Shown: positions 41,184-51,271, numbered from the stretch's first letter. The stretch is 64,000 nt of DNA from CAYVQZ01 sp964453435 (GCA_964453435.1 CAYVQZ010000009.1:1-64000); one strand, 5' to 3'. Translations and numbers: made by a program. Notes: generated from the sequence alone by a model not told the origin.

Positions 41184-42155
41184 TCACCGCACGATCGTCA
41201 CATCGCCATACGCGACTGTCTCGAGGCGGCCGCCCTCGACTTCGACCAGGAGTGAACCGTCCCGGTCGAGGTCCCTCGCAACCCCTTCTATGCTTCCATC
41301 GCGCAACTGTACCCTGACATGTCTGCCAAGCGTGCAGGAAAGGTTCCGCCATTCGTTCAGCAGGTCCGCTCCGCCCTTTTCCGTGAAACAGACATACAGG
41401 CGGTCGAGTTCGCGAAGCGCCGCCCTGAACACCTCAGCCCGGTCGAAGAGATGACCCGCTTCGAGCAGCATCGATGTGGCGACCGACGCTATGTCCGGCG
41501 GAAACATCGAGTGCGTTTGGTTCACATTCAGGCCGAAACTTGCGATGACATATCTGACTTGGTCTTGCTCGGCCACCATTTCCGTAAGCGCCCCGCAAAT
41601 CTTCTGACCGTTCGCGAGAACATCGTTCGGCCATTTGATCCTCGCTTCAATGCCATAGCGCTCGATTAACACCTTTGCCACGCTCACCGCCGTCATCAGG
41701 GTGAGCTTCGGCGCCTCCCGGGGCGATATCGCCGGCCGAAGAATGATCGATGTCCATATGCCGCTGCCGGCGGGAGAACTCCATTTCCGGCCCAGCCTGC
41801 CCCGCCCCCCCGTCTGGAATTCGGCCACGATGACGGTTCCCTCGGGACACCCCGCAAGGGCGAGCGCGCTGGCGACATCGATGGTCGAGGAGACAGAATC
41901 GTATGAAAGCACGGTTGTACCGATGATGCGCGTCCCGAGGCCGACCTCGATAGCCACATCGACCGGCCGCTCCGGTTCGCCCTCCAGCCTGTATCCGCGC
42001 TTCGCAGACGAATCGATCCGGAATCCCTTCTCTCGCAAAGCGCCGACGGTCTTCCAAATGGTCGTGCGCGAAACCCCGAGCCTGCGCGCTATCTCCTGGC
42101 CGGAGACGTGCGAACCCGTGTCCCGGCGCAAGAGCTTCAGAACTTCTTTTTCCAT
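41184..42155 (-). CDS. birA: Bifunctional biotin ligase/repressor BirA
   Basis: A protein of about 323 residues. The N-terminal winged helix (GQEIARRLGVSRTTIWKTVG) is followed by the ligase domain with GRGRLGRKWSSPAGSG, KWPNDVLANGQKICG and a C-terminal SH3-like domain. It attaches biotin to carboxyl carrier proteins and can repress biotin genes. ATG 42155 has GGAAGA seven bases upstream; GTG 42170 is an alternative. It starts within 20 bp of the nadC stop. Confidence 0.93.
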   Translation of the reverse strand: MEKEVLKLLRRDTGSHVSGQEIARRLGVSRTTIWKTVGALREKGFRIDSSAKRGYRLEGEPERPVDVAIEVGLGTRIIGTTVLSYDSVSSTIDVASALALAGCPEGTVIVAEFQTGGRGRLGRKWSSPAGSGIWTSIILRPAISPREAPKLTLMTAVSVAKVLIERYGIEARIKWPNDVLANGQKICGALTEMVAEQDQVRYVIASFGLNVNQTHSMFPPDIASVATSMLLEAGHLFDRAEVFRAALRELDRLYVCFTEKGGADLLNEWRNLSCTLGRHVRVQLRDGSIEGVARDLDRDGSLLVEVEGGRLETVAYGDVTIVR

Positions 42156-42171
42156 GCGAGAATCTTCCACT

Positions 42172-43044
42172 CTATCCCGGCTCCAGCTCCAGGGACATAT
42201 CGAGAGCCCGAGCGGAGTGGGTCAGCGCGCCCACAGAGATGGCATCGACCCCCGTCGCTGCAATCGCGCGAACCGTCCGGAGCGACACGCTGCCCGAGGC
42301 CTCCAGAAGAATCGGCTGTCCGGATTTCCGAACGATTTCCACCGCAGCGGCAAGCGTGTCGATGTCCATGTTATCCAGGAGTATCGCATCCGCGCCCGCT
42401 TCAACCGCCGCCCCGACTTGTTCCAAATTCTCGGCTTCGACCTCTGTTCTCCGAAGATGGCCGGCTGCCCGCTTTGCCGCCGCGACAGCCATTTTCACCG
42501 ATTTCGCACCATCGCCCGGCCCGCTTGCGTCCTGGAGCCTCAGATGGTTGTCCTTTATCAGGATTCCATCATACAGACCGAGCCGATGATTGTGGCCGCC
42601 TCCCATCCGAACGGCATACTTTTCAAGAACCCTGAAACCCGGAGTTGTCTTTCTCGTATCGAGAATCCTCACCGGATAGTCTTGAACCGCATCGACGAAT
42701 TTCGCCGTGAGAGTGGCAATGCCCGACAGCCGTTGAAGAAAATTGACCGCCGTGCGCTCGGCGGTAAGAATGGATGCCGCAGGCCCCGACAGCCATGCGA
42801 GCCCGCAATTGCGAGATACCCGCGCGCCGTCCTCGACAAGCTGTTCGAACTCGACGCGCGCGTCGAGCCGGCGAAAGCAGAGTGCGGCAACCGGAATCCC
42901 GGCCACCACACCGGCGGACTTCGCAATCAATTGTCCGCGCGCCGTCGCCTCCCTCGGTATCACGGAATCGGTGGTCACATCTCCGGCCCCGATGTCCTCG
43001 ACCAAGGCCCCATCGACTATGCGGCACACCTCCAGAAGATTCAT
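42172..43044 (-). CDS. nadC: Nicotinate-nucleotide pyrophosphorylase (carboxylating)
   Basis: A protein of 290 residues that converts quinolinate and PRPP to nicotinate mononucleotide in NAD synthesis. Blocks LVEDIGAGDVTTDSVIP, LNFLQRLSGIATLTAKFVDA, TRKTTPGFRVLEKYAVRMGGG and LLDNMDIDTL are intact. nadA and nadB are not nearby. It lies 24 bp after secDF. Confidence 0.95.
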   Translation of the reverse strand: MNLLEVCRIVDGALVEDIGAGDVTTDSVIPREATARGQLIAKSAGVVAGIPVAALCFRRLDARVEFEQLVEDGARVSRNCGLAWLSGPAASILTAERTAVNFLQRLSGIATLTAKFVDAVQDYPVRILDTRKTTPGFRVLEKYAVRMGGGHNHRLGLYDGILIKDNHLRLQDASGPGDGAKSVKMAVAAAKRAAGHLRRTEVEAENLEQVGAAVEAGADAILLDNMDIDTLAAAVEIVRKSGQPILLEASGSVSLRTVRAIAATGVDAISVGALTHSARALDMSLELEPG

Positions 43045-43068
43045 CTCCGGACTCTTTCCGGCGGGTTC

Positions 43069-45711
43069 CTACGTTTTTGTCACATTGGCTTTCCGCCGTG
43101 CCCTCGCCTTCTCGGTTCCCTGCCGTTTCCGCAAGAAGGTCTGCTGCCAAATGACAAGCGTGGGACTCGCTATAAAGATGGAGGAGTACGTTCCGGTTAT
43201 GACACCAACGAAAAGGCAAAACGCGAAATCGCGTGTGACTTCGCTGCCGAGGATATACAGAGTCAGAACGACGAAAAGAGTGGTGAGCGACGTGACGAAG
43301 GTCCTCGACAGGGTCTCATTGATGCTCGAATCGACGAGCTTCGCGAACTCCTGCCCGCGCCGCATTTTCATGTTTTCGCGGATTCGGTCGAAAACGACGA
43401 TGGTGTCGTTGATCGAATAACCGAAAATCGTAAGCAAGGCGGCCACCACCGGCAATTGGATTTCACGCCCCGCGAGCGCGAGCGCGCCCATCGTTATCAA
43501 AACATCGTGGAAAAGCGCCAGAACGGCGCCGACGGCAAACCGGAACTCGAAGCGAAGCGAAATATATATGATAATGCCCACCGTCGAATACACGATTGCA
43601 AGCAACGCCTTGTTCTGAAGGTCCTCGCTCACCGCCCTCCCCACTTCCTCGGTCCGCTCGATCTCGAACGGTGTTCCAATATTCGCCCGCAGGGAATCGG
43701 CTATCCTCTCACCGACAAGCGTCGCGCCCCCGCCGCTCTCCGGTGTCTCATCGGGGGCCGCGGTCGTCCGAATAAGAATTTCTCGCGGACCGCCGTACTG
43801 CTGAACCACGACTTGTGTCAGCCCCGCCTGCGACAGCGCCCTTCTCACTTCCTCCGTGGTGGTCGGCTCGTCGAACCTGACCTGCACGATTGTTCCCTGG
43901 GCGAAGTCAATACCGAGATTGTCGCTGCCCCGCGCAATGAATGTGCCCATGCCGACCGCAATAGCAATCAGGGAGACCGTCATCCCGATGTATCGTTTCG
44001 GGATAAACGCTATGTGGGTCTCCTTGAGCGCCTCCATCATGGTGATTCTCGAGAGCCACCTCCGCCTGGTAATCAAATCGAATATCGCGCGCGTCACAAA
44101 CAGGGCGGTAAACATGCTGATCAAAATGCCGATGCTCAGCGTGACGGCGAACCCTTTCACCGGACCCGTGCCGAACTGGAACAGCACAACGGCGGTGATC
44201 AGGGTCGTGACGTTGGCGTCCAGGATCGTCAGCAACGCCTTGGAGTATCCCGTATCGACGGCAGACCGGATTGTCTTCCCCTTTTTCAGCTCTTCCCGGA
44301 TGCGTTCGAATACGAGCACGTTCGCGTCGACCGCCATGCCGATTGTCAGAATGATTCCGCCGATGCCCGGCAGCGTGAGGGTTGCCCGAAAATATGTCAG
44401 GAACGCAAGCAGAACCACGATGTTCATGAAAAGCGCAAGGTCGGCAATCGCGCCGGCGACCCGGTAATACACGAGCATGAACACCGCTACGATCACAAGG
44501 CTGATGACAGCGGCCCTGAATCCATAGCGAATCGACTCGATTCCCAGCGTTGGCCCAACCGTCCGCTGCTCGATAATCTCGACCGGCGCCGGCAGCGCGC
44601 CGCTCCGGAGCACTATCGCAAGGTCTTCGGCTTCGTCCAGTGTGAATTGCCCCGTAATCTGTCCCCGGCTCGTTATCTTCGACTGGATGGTCGGCGCCGA
44701 CTCGACAAAGCCGTCGAGCACTATCGCGAGTTGTTTGTACAGGTTTGCTTCGGTAAGTTTTCCGAATTGAGCCGCGCCCGCCCGATCCAACTGAAAGTTC
44801 ACCGCCGCCCCGCCCAACTCGTCGGCGGCGATCCGCGCGTCCAGAAGGTCGGCGCCCGTCACGGATGCCTCTTTTTCCAAGAGATAGAACATCTGCTGCC
44901 CGCGCACCACCTGGCCGCGAACCGGCGCAAGAAACGCAGTGCGGGGAATCTTCTGGTCATATTTCGCAAGTATTTGCTCCTTGGGCGCGGGACCATCAAG
45001 CACAATGTGAAAGCTGAGCTGTGCGGTCTTTCCGAGCAGGTCTATGACACGGTCAGGGTCTTCAACGCCGGGCAGTTGGATCAGAATCCGGTCCTCTCCT
45101 TCGCGCTGCAAAACGGGCTCGGCGACACCGAACTCGTCGACCCGGTTTCGAATCGTCTCCAACGCCTGCCGCACCGACAGGCTGCGCTGGCGTTCGAATT
45201 GGCTTCTCGGCATCGAGACCAACAGCCGGTCTCCGCGGTCCTCTATGTGAAACTGGCCGTCGAAATAGCTGTCTACCGCCCTCTTCACCTCTTCCCGCGG
45301 CGACACGGTTATCGGAATCTCTATCCTCTGGTCCTCGACCTCCATCGAGCCAACAATGAGCCGGTCGTCTATCAGGCGTCTCCTCAGGTTGTTCTTGTGA
45401 CGAACCATTTCGTTCGTGATCGCCGTTTCCGCGTCAACCTGCAGCACCAGATGCATTCCGCCCTGAAGGTCCAGACCCAGGTTGAGAATCTTCGTCTTGT
45501 CACCCTTGTACCAGCGATACAAGTAGGTCTCGATTTTCTCGCCGGCTGTGGGGTCCGGGTTTTCGGCGTCATAGCGGGAATATTCTTCCATCAGCGCCGA
45601 GCGTTCGGACTTATCGAGAGTCGTCCATTTTATGGTGGGATAGATGTACCACAGGGCCAGCAGCAGGACCGCGCCGATGAGGGCGAAGCGCCAGCCTAAT
45701 TGCCTGCGCAT
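43069..45711 (-). CDS. secDF: Fused protein translocase subunit SecDF
   Basis: A protein of 880 residues. SecD occupies about residues 1-560 (LGLDLQGGMHLVLQV near residue 80, a large periplasmic P1 domain, then six helices), and SecF follows to the end (GIDFAQGTIVQVRFDE, the second set of six helices with YSINDTIVVFDRIREN). The fusion is common in Firmicutes, Bacteroidetes and some other phyla but not in E. coli. It uses the proton gradient to help pull proteins across the membrane. The start ATG has GGAGGT six bases upstream. The gap of 150 bp to yajC shows no clear feature. Confidence 0.95.
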   Translation of the reverse strand: MRRQLGWRFALIGAVLLLALWYIYPTIKWTTLDKSERSALMEEYSRYDAENPDPTAGEKIETYLYRWYKGDKTKILNLGLDLQGGMHLVLQVDAETAITNEMVRHKNNLRRRLIDDRLIVGSMEVEDQRIEIPITVSPREEVKRAVDSYFDGQFHIEDRGDRLLVSMPRSQFERQRSLSVRQALETIRNRVDEFGVAEPVLQREGEDRILIQLPGVEDPDRVIDLLGKTAQLSFHIVLDGPAPKEQILAKYDQKIPRTAFLAPVRGQVVRGQQMFYLLEKEASVTGADLLDARIAADELGGAAVNFQLDRAGAAQFGKLTEANLYKQLAIVLDGFVESAPTIQSKITSRGQITGQFTLDEAEDLAIVLRSGALPAPVEIIEQRTVGPTLGIESIRYGFRAAVISLVIVAVFMLVYYRVAGAIADLALFMNIVVLLAFLTYFRATLTLPGIGGIILTIGMAVDANVLVFERIREELKKGKTIRSAVDTGYSKALLTILDANVTTLITAVVLFQFGTGPVKGFAVTLSIGILISMFTALFVTRAIFDLITRRRWLSRITMMEALKETHIAFIPKRYIGMTVSLIAIAVGMGTFIARGSDNLGIDFAQGTIVQVRFDEPTTTEEVRRALSQAGLTQVVVQQYGGPREILIRTTAAPDETPESGGGATLVGERIADSLRANIGTPFEIERTEEVGRAVSEDLQNKALLAIVYSTVGIIIYISLRFEFRFAVGAVLALFHDVLITMGALALAGREIQLPVVAALLTIFGYSINDTIVVFDRIRENMKMRRGQEFAKLVDSSINETLSRTFVTSLTTLFVVLTLYILGSEVTRDFAFCLFVGVITGTYSSIFIASPTLVIWQQTFLRKRQGTEKARARRKANVTKT

Positions 45712-45861
45712 TTAGTACCTCCGAAACACTGCACGTGTCATCCGTTCAGGTTGGTGGGGGAAGCATCACGGTTTCGACATAAAAGAACCCTGCTCGTCGG
45801 AGAGAGACAGGGCCTGCATTTGCCGCATCGTCACAGCGGCAAGTCGCTGAGTGGGCGGTTC

Positions 45862-46200
45862 TTATCTCGACCCTTTCTTTTCTGATTCTTCTTTGTCTCG
45901 TACCGTCGCGATGGCGCCGAGGGTAAACCGCATGTTCACCTTGTCGGCAACCTCCAGTATGACATCCTTGTCAGTCACTTTGACGACAACGCCATACAGC
46001 CCGCCGCTGGTAATCACCTTATCGCCCTTCTGCAGATTCTTCAGCATCTCCTGATGCTGGCGCTGCCGTTTCGATTGAGGTCGAATCAGCAAAAAATAGA
46101 AGACCCCAAACATCAGGATAAGCGGAAAAAGCATGCCGCCCAGGGGGGACATGCTCCCGCCGCCGGACTGCGCTTGGGCTGCAAACGCTATAGATTCCAT
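45862..46200 (-). CDS. yajC: Preprotein translocase subunit YajC
   Basis: A protein of 112 residues. One transmembrane helix (GGMLFPLILMFGVFYFLLIR) is followed by PQSKRQRQHQEMLKNLQKGD and VITSGGLYGVVVKV, the invariant YajC blocks. It associates with SecDF. It starts 23 bp after tgt, the usual tgt-yajC-secDF order. Confidence 0.95.
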   Translation of the reverse strand: MESIAFAAQAQSGGGSMSPLGGMLFPLILMFGVFYFLLIRPQSKRQRQHQEMLKNLQKGDKVITSGGLYGVVVKVTDKDVILEVADKVNMRFTLGAIATVRDKEESEKKGSR

Positions 46201-46222
46201 TGTCTCCCGGACGCTCGGCGTG

Positions 46223-47350
46223 TTACCAAAACGCGCCGCCGCGATACCTGCCTAGAAAGGATTCTTTGAATTCCGTGTAACGGTTGGAAAGAATTGCTTC
46301 CCGAATTTCGCGCAGTAATGTTAGCATAAAATGCACATTATGTAAAGTTGCCAGCCGCATGGCGGTTATCTCTCCGGCCTTGAAAAGATGCCGCAAATAT
46401 GCCCGCGTGTACCTGCGACACGTGGGGCACCCGCACTCTGGGTCGACCGGCGAGAAATCGTTCGCATACTCCGCATTCTTCACAATGACAACGCCCCTCG
46501 ATGTCATAAGCGAGGCGTTGCGGGCGTTGCGGGTCGGCATCACACAATCGAACAGGTCGACACCCCGATCCACGGCCTCGAAAATGTCCGCCGGAGGACC
46601 GCTGCCCATCAGGTAGCGCGGTTTCTCCTGCGGCAGCTCATCGACAGTGTAATCAAGAATTTCATACATCATCTGCGGCGTTTCGCCCACGCTCAGCCCC
46701 CCCACGGCGTATCCCGGAAAATCCATCCGCACGATCTCGCGCGCGCACTCGACGCGGAGGTCGCGGAAGGTGGACCCCTGGACGATACCGAAAAGAGCCT
46801 GCGTGTGATTGGCGTGAGCGGCCCTGCATCGCTCGGCCCAGTTCAGCGTGAGACGGAGCGACGTCTTCGCATAGTCGCGCTCCACCGGATACGGCAGGCA
46901 TTCATCAAATGTCATTATGATGTCGGCCCCGAGCGCGTTCTGGATTTCCATGCAGATTTCCGGCGTGATGAAGTGGTATGACCCGTCAATGTGCGATTGA
47001 AACCGCACTCCGTCCTCGGTCACCTTGTTCAGTTCCGCAAGGCTGAACACCTGGAAACCGCCGCTGTCGGTCAGAATCGGTTTATCCCAGTTCATGAACG
47101 AGTGAAGCCCGCCCGCCGCCCGGATGACATCGTGGCCCGGTCTGAGATACAGATGATACGTGTTGCTCAGGATGATTTCGGCGCCAAGCTCGCGCAGGTC
47201 CTCGGAACTGAGCGTCTTTACCACGGCCTGTGTTCCGACCGGGATGAAATGCGGGGTGTTGACACCGCCATGCGGCGTCCAGAGTTTCCCGGCGCGGGCC
47301 TTGCTGGCGGAATCGTTCTTGAGCACTTCAAAGCGAAATGTTTCACCCAT
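46223..47350 (-). CDS. tgt: tRNA-guanine transglycosylase
   Basis: A protein of 375 residues that exchanges G34 for preQ1 in queuosine tRNAs. DSGGFQVFSL holds the general Asp, FDCVMPTRNARNA the nucleophile Asp, and CGCPTCRRYTRAYLRHLF plus a downstream His the zinc site. The frame extends to 47521, but the family starts at ATG 47350; no clear Shine-Dalgarno sequence is seen. The genes for queA and queH lie just upstream. Confidence 0.95.
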   Translation of the reverse strand: MGETFRFEVLKNDSASKARAGKLWTPHGGVNTPHFIPVGTQAVVKTLSSEDLRELGAEIILSNTYHLYLRPGHDVIRAAGGLHSFMNWDKPILTDSGGFQVFSLAELNKVTEDGVRFQSHIDGSYHFITPEICMEIQNALGADIIMTFDECLPYPVERDYAKTSLRLTLNWAERCRAAHANHTQALFGIVQGSTFRDLRVECAREIVRMDFPGYAVGGLSVGETPQMMYEILDYTVDELPQEKPRYLMGSGPPADIFEAVDRGVDLFDCVMPTRNARNASLMTSRGVVIVKNAEYANDFSPVDPECGCPTCRRYTRAYLRHLFKAGEITAMRLATLHNVHFMLTLLREIREAILSNRYTEFKESFLGRYRGGAFW

Positions 47351-47418
47351 AAGCAGAATCTGCGGGAACTGGCGCTGTTCCCGCACATTCTCGGAGGCGG
47401 GCGCCAGCGACCCAAAAG

Positions 47419-48453
47419 TTAAAGAATCAGCATTGCGTCGCCGTAACTGTAAAAACGAATTTTCTCTCGCACCGCCATTTCGTACGCGCGCATGATGAGT
47501 TCGCGTCCTCCGAAAGCGCATACCAGCACAAGAAGCGAACTTCGCGGCAAATGGAAGTTCGTTATCAAGGCGTCGGTAGAACGAATTTCACGGCCCGGAT
47601 GAATGAAGATATCGGCCATCCCCTCTCCCGCACGGTACGCGCGTTCCGCCGTCACTATTGTCTCGAGCAGCCGAAGCGTCGTGGTTCCGACCGCAAACAC
47701 TTTTCCGCCCCTCTTCCTGACCTCGCTTAACCGCTGGGCCGTCTTCTGCGTGACATGGTACTGTTCGGGATGCAACTTGTTCTTCTCCACCTCTTCATGC
47801 TTTAGCGGCTGGAACGTGCCGAGACCGATCTGGAGTGTGACAAACTCGAGCAACACCCCCTTGTCCCGAATTGTCTTCAGCAAACTTGATGTGAAATGCA
47901 GCCCGGCGGTGGGGGCTGCGGCGGCCCCTTCCCTTCGCGCAAACACCGTCTGATATCTGTCGAAATCGGACGACTCGGGCTCCCGCTTGATGTAGGGCGG
48001 CAGCGGAATCTCGCCAACCCTCCAGCACAGCCGTCTCACGTCGTCAACCTCGAACTTCACCACCTTCGTCGCGCCGTAATTCGCGACCACCTCAGCCGTG
48101 TCGGCCTGTCGGGCGCCCTGAATTTGCAGCGTCGTCCCCACGCCGGCGCGGCGGCCGGGACGCACCAGCGCTTCCCACACCCCGACGGAGAGTTCTTTGA
48201 CCAGAAGCAGTTCGACCTGCGCTCCCGACGAAGGCTTCCTCGCTCTCAACCGGGCCGGAAACACCTTCGTGTCATTCAGCACGAGGACATCTCCGTTGGC
48301 GAGGAAATCAACGACATCGCGAAACATTCCGATTTCTATCGTTCCGGTGGAACGGTCCACCGTCATGAGGCGGGATTCGTCACGGCGGAATGGGGGATAT
48401 TGCGCGATAAGCTCCTCGGGCAAATTGTAATCAAAATCTGAGAGGGTCAGCAT
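47419..48453 (-). CDS. queA: S-adenosylmethionine:tRNA ribosyltransferase-isomerase
   Basis: A protein of 344 residues that adds the epoxycyclopentane ring to preQ1-tRNA. The N-terminus MLTLSDFDYNLPEELIAQYP, with DESRLM, VLNDTKVFPARLRARK, AAPTAGLHFT and THLPRSSL-type (NFHLPRSSLLVLV) blocks, is complete. ATG 48453 matches the family start. It lies 8 bp after queH. Confidence 0.95.
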   Translation of the reverse strand: MLTLSDFDYNLPEELIAQYPPFRRDESRLMTVDRSTGTIEIGMFRDVVDFLANGDVLVLNDTKVFPARLRARKPSSGAQVELLLVKELSVGVWEALVRPGRRAGVGTTLQIQGARQADTAEVVANYGATKVVKFEVDDVRRLCWRVGEIPLPPYIKREPESSDFDRYQTVFARREGAAAAPTAGLHFTSSLLKTIRDKGVLLEFVTLQIGLGTFQPLKHEEVEKNKLHPEQYHVTQKTAQRLSEVRKRGGKVFAVGTTTLRLLETIVTAERAYRAGEGMADIFIHPGREIRSTDALITNFHLPRSSLLVLVCAFGGRELIMRAYEMAVREKIRFYSYGDAMLIL

Positions 48454-48461
48454 GGTTGAGG

Positions 48462-49013
48462 TCAGGTCGGACGAGCGTTCTTCCCGCCCCCGTGAAACCG
48501 TTCCTTCTCGCTGTATATGCATCCGCAGTACTTCTGGCGGTAGAGGTTCAATTCCCGGGACATCTGGCGCGTCTGAGACCATCCGGCCCGGAAATCCTCA
48601 TAGTAAAACTCGATGCCATGCTCCATGCCTGCCGTTTGGCCGATTTCACGGACCAACTCATGCTTCTGGTATGGACTCACCAGCAGGCTCGTTGTGAACG
48701 CATCATACCGCTCGCGCGCCGCGATGCGCGCCGCTCGCTCCAAACGCATATGGTAGCATGCGGCGCACCGATGCGCCTCCCTGAACGCTACCCGCCTGAA
48801 GTACTCCTCCATGTCGTATTCGAATTCGATCGTAGCCGGAAAATCTGTTTGCTCGCTCAGTCTTCGAGCCGAGTCGAGTCGAAGCCTGTGCTCCGCGAGC
48901 GGATGAATATTCGGATTGTAAAAGAAACCGTGGACCCGGTGGCCGGCCTCGCGCAACACTTTCGTCGGATACGTCGCGCAGGGGCCGCAGCATATGTGCA
49001 CTAACACGTTCAT
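48462..49013 (-). CDS. queH: Epoxyqueuosine reductase QueH
   Basis: A protein of 183 residues. HICCGPCATYP at the N-terminus, RCAACYHMRLERAA in the middle and YCGCIYSE near the end supply the cysteines that bind a 4Fe-4S cluster and a further iron in QueH (DUF208). It performs the last step of queuosine synthesis and replaces the B12-dependent QueG. The operon order queH-queA-tgt puts three late steps together. Start ATG 49013; the ribosome site is weak. Confidence 0.93.
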   Translation of the reverse strand: MNVLVHICCGPCATYPTKVLREAGHRVHGFFYNPNIHPLAEHRLRLDSARRLSEQTDFPATIEFEYDMEEYFRRVAFREAHRCAACYHMRLERAARIAARERYDAFTTSLLVSPYQKHELVREIGQTAGMEHGIEFYYEDFRAGWSQTRQMSRELNLYRQKYCGCIYSEKERFHGGGKNARPT

Positions 49014-49095
49014 ATGAGAACCCCGCTCTCGCGACGGGCCAATCCACGTGGAGAGAATCAGGGAAGAAACAGGACCGGCGCCGGCCGCAAGAATT

Positions 49096-50121
49096 CTAAA
49101 ACAATTCGTTCTGTTGGGCGCCGCCGCGCTTGAAGCCGAGATGTTCGAACGCTCTTTGGGTCGCGACTCTGCCTTGTCGCGTCCGATTCAGGAACCCGAT
49201 TTTCAAGAGATATGGTTCAACCATATCTTCCAACGTGCCCATCTCTTCGTTCAAGGTGGCTGAGAGCGCGGCGATTCCGACCGGCCCGCCGCCATAGTTT
49301 TCGATTATCGTGCGCAAAAGCTTGCGGTCGAGTTCATCCAGCCCGCGATCATCGACCCCCTCGAGCTCGAGCGCCTCCACCGCAACCCGTTCTGCCACCG
49401 TGCCATCGTGCCGGACTTCCGCAAAATCACGCACCCGGCGGAGCAGTCGATTGGCGACCCGCGGCGTTCCTCTCGCTCGTGAGGCAATCTGCTCGATCGC
49501 CCCGTCACGCACCTCGAGCCCCAGGATGCTCGCCGACCGTCTCACAATCTGAGCAATCTCTTCGGGAGGATAGAAGTCCAGATAGTGATAGATGCCGAAT
49601 CGCTCCCGGAAGGGCGCCGTCAGAAATCCTGCTCTCGTGGTGGCCCCTACCAGCGTGAAATGCTTCAGTGGGACTTTTATGGTCTTGGCAAACGCGCCTT
49701 TGTCCACCAGAAAATCCACCTGGAAGTCTTCCATCGCCGGATATACGAACTCCTCGATCACCCGCGGCAGCCGATGTATTTCGTCAATGAAGAGCACGTC
49801 GCCGCGCTCAAGGTTCGTGAGCAGCCCCATGAGGTCGCCCGTGCGCTCGAGCGCCGGCCCCGATGTGGAGACAAGATTGGTTCCCATCTCATTCGCAATC
49901 ACATTGGCCAAGGTGGTCTTGCCGAGTCCCGGCGGCCCGTAGAACAGCACGTGTTCGTGCGGTTCCCCGCGCGCCTTCGACGCTTGAATGGAAATCGAAA
50001 GCTTCTCGACCACGGTCCGTTGGCCGATATATTCGGAGAGAGTTTTCGGGCGAAGACTCCGGCCGAACCACTCCTCGGTCTCTGAGAGGGGCCTGCCATC
50101 CACTATGCGTTCGCGCGTCAT
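49096..50121 (-). CDS. ruvB: Holliday junction branch migration helicase RuvB
   Basis: An AAA+ protein of 341 residues. Walker A GPPGLGKTTLA, Walker B VLFIDEIHRL, sensor block GATTRAGFLTAPFRERFG and the C-terminal winged helix are all present. It overlaps ruvA by ATGA. It drives branch migration during recombination repair. Confidence 0.96.
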   Translation of the reverse strand: MTRERIVDGRPLSETEEWFGRSLRPKTLSEYIGQRTVVEKLSISIQASKARGEPHEHVLFYGPPGLGKTTLANVIANEMGTNLVSTSGPALERTGDLMGLLTNLERGDVLFIDEIHRLPRVIEEFVYPAMEDFQVDFLVDKGAFAKTIKVPLKHFTLVGATTRAGFLTAPFRERFGIYHYLDFYPPEEIAQIVRRSASILGLEVRDGAIEQIASRARGTPRVANRLLRRVRDFAEVRHDGTVAERVAVEALELEGVDDRGLDELDRKLLRTIIENYGGGPVGIAALSATLNEEMGTLEDMVEPYLLKIGFLNRTRQGRVATQRAFEHLGFKRGGAQQNELF

Positions 50122-50759
50122 GCCTCCGCTTCCTGCGCTCCGCGGACCTGCCGGAATATCTCCCGAATCAACTCCTCGACAGTCTCGACCTCCGCATCCG
50201 ATGAGAGCGCCCTCCGAATCATCATCTCGGCCACCTCGACGGAATACCCCAACTGGAGCAAGACGTCAATCACCTCATCCTTGAAATCAGGCTCGACAGT
50301 CGGCTTCCGCACATCGTCGTCATCCCGGATCAAAGCAAATTTGGCAAGCTTGCCGTTCAGTTCCGCCACGATCTTTTCCGCCGTTCTCCGGCCTACCCCG
50401 GGAAGCGAAACGAGCGCCGGTATGTCTTTGTTCTCTATCGCGCGCGCGATCGCCTGAACGGGGGCGGACAAAGACTTCAGCGCGACCCGGATGCCCATGC
50501 CCTGAACGGTTATGAGCTTTTCGAAAAATTCCCGGTCGATCTCGCTCAAAAAGCCCGCCAGGCGAGGGATCGGGTTGGACACGCCGACACCGCCCTCCAG
50601 ATAGTGAAACGTGTACAGCGTCACCTCTTTTCCCCTCTGGCCTCTCAGGCGGTGGCTGATTCCGCTCGGAATCAGAACATCATACGCCATTCCGTTGTGC
50701 TCGATGGTAACCCGGTCTTCCCGAAGCTGAACGATTTTGCCGGTTATTCTGGAAATCAT
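50118..50759 (-). CDS. ruvA: Holliday junction branch migration protein RuvA
   Basis: A protein of 213 residues. It begins MISRITGKIVQL; the tetramer OB domain is followed by two HhH motifs (LPGVGRRTAEKIVAEL) and the C-terminal RuvB-binding domain (DVLLQLGYSVEVAEMMIRRA). The start at 50759 overlaps ruvC by ATGA. The frame open to 50822 is not used. Confidence 0.95.
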   Translation of the reverse strand: MISRITGKIVQLREDRVTIEHNGMAYDVLIPSGISHRLRGQRGKEVTLYTFHYLEGGVGVSNPIPRLAGFLSEIDREFFEKLITVQGMGIRVALKSLSAPVQAIARAIENKDIPALVSLPGVGRRTAEKIVAELNGKLAKFALIRDDDDVRKPTVEPDFKDEVIDVLLQLGYSVEVAEMMIRRALSSDAEVETVEELIREIFRQVRGAQEAEA

Positions 50760-51271
50760 CTTGGTTTCCGATTCGCAGAGTTCGGTCGCCCCAGCCCGTG
50801 CAGGACCACATTGTGGTGGCACAGCGCCACGGCCAGCGCGTCAGCCACATCGGGCGGATGGGGAAGATGCGCTAACCCGAATGTGTGCTGCACCATTCGC
50901 TGCACCTGTTCCTTGCTTGCCCTGCCGTGCCCGGTAAGAGAATTCTTAATGCGAGTGGGCGCATAGCTTACCACGGGAACCGACCGCTCGGCGGCGGCGG
51001 CATACACAACGCCGCGCGCGTGGCCCATGAGGATTGCCGTGCGGGGATGAGCGTATTTGCTGTACAATTCCTCCACCACAACTATCGTGGGAGAAAATTC
51101 GCGAATCACCTCGGCAATACCAATGTGAATCTCCAGAAGCCTTTTTTCCAGAGGTTCATCCGGCACACTGCGAACCACACCCGCTTCGATGAGTGACGGC
51201 AGTCTGCCGCTCCCGTCGATTATCCCGTAACCGGTTGCTCCAAGGCCGGGGTCCACACCCATGATTCGCAT
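50756..51271 (-). CDS. ruvC: Crossover junction endodeoxyribonuclease RuvC
   Basis: A protein of 171 residues that cuts Holliday junctions. The catalytic acids are in MRIMGVDPGLGATGYG, VVVEELYSKYA and the C-terminal DVADALAVALCH. It lies 57 bp after yebC and is coupled to ruvA. Confidence 0.95.
   Translation of the reverse strand: MRIMGVDPGLGATGYGIIDGSGRLPSLIEAGVVRSVPDEPLEKRLLEIHIGIAEVIREFSPTIVVVEELYSKYAHPRTAILMGHARGVVYAAAAERSVPVVSYAPTRIKNSLTGHGRASKEQVQRMVQHTFGLAHLPHPPDVADALAVALCHHNVVLHGLGRPNSANRKPR

Noticed and set aside
41701..45699. A 1332-codon open frame on the plus strand, antisense to secDF, nadC and birA
   Set aside because: It is a shadow of codon bias: the minus-strand genes are intact and recognised, while the plus-strand product is rich in Arg/His/Pro with no domain.
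45780..45815. Weak stem (CCCTG/CAGGG) followed by TTCTTTT in the yajC-secDF gap
   Set aside because: The stem is only five pairs with a 15-base loop, and yajC and secDF are normally co-transcribed.
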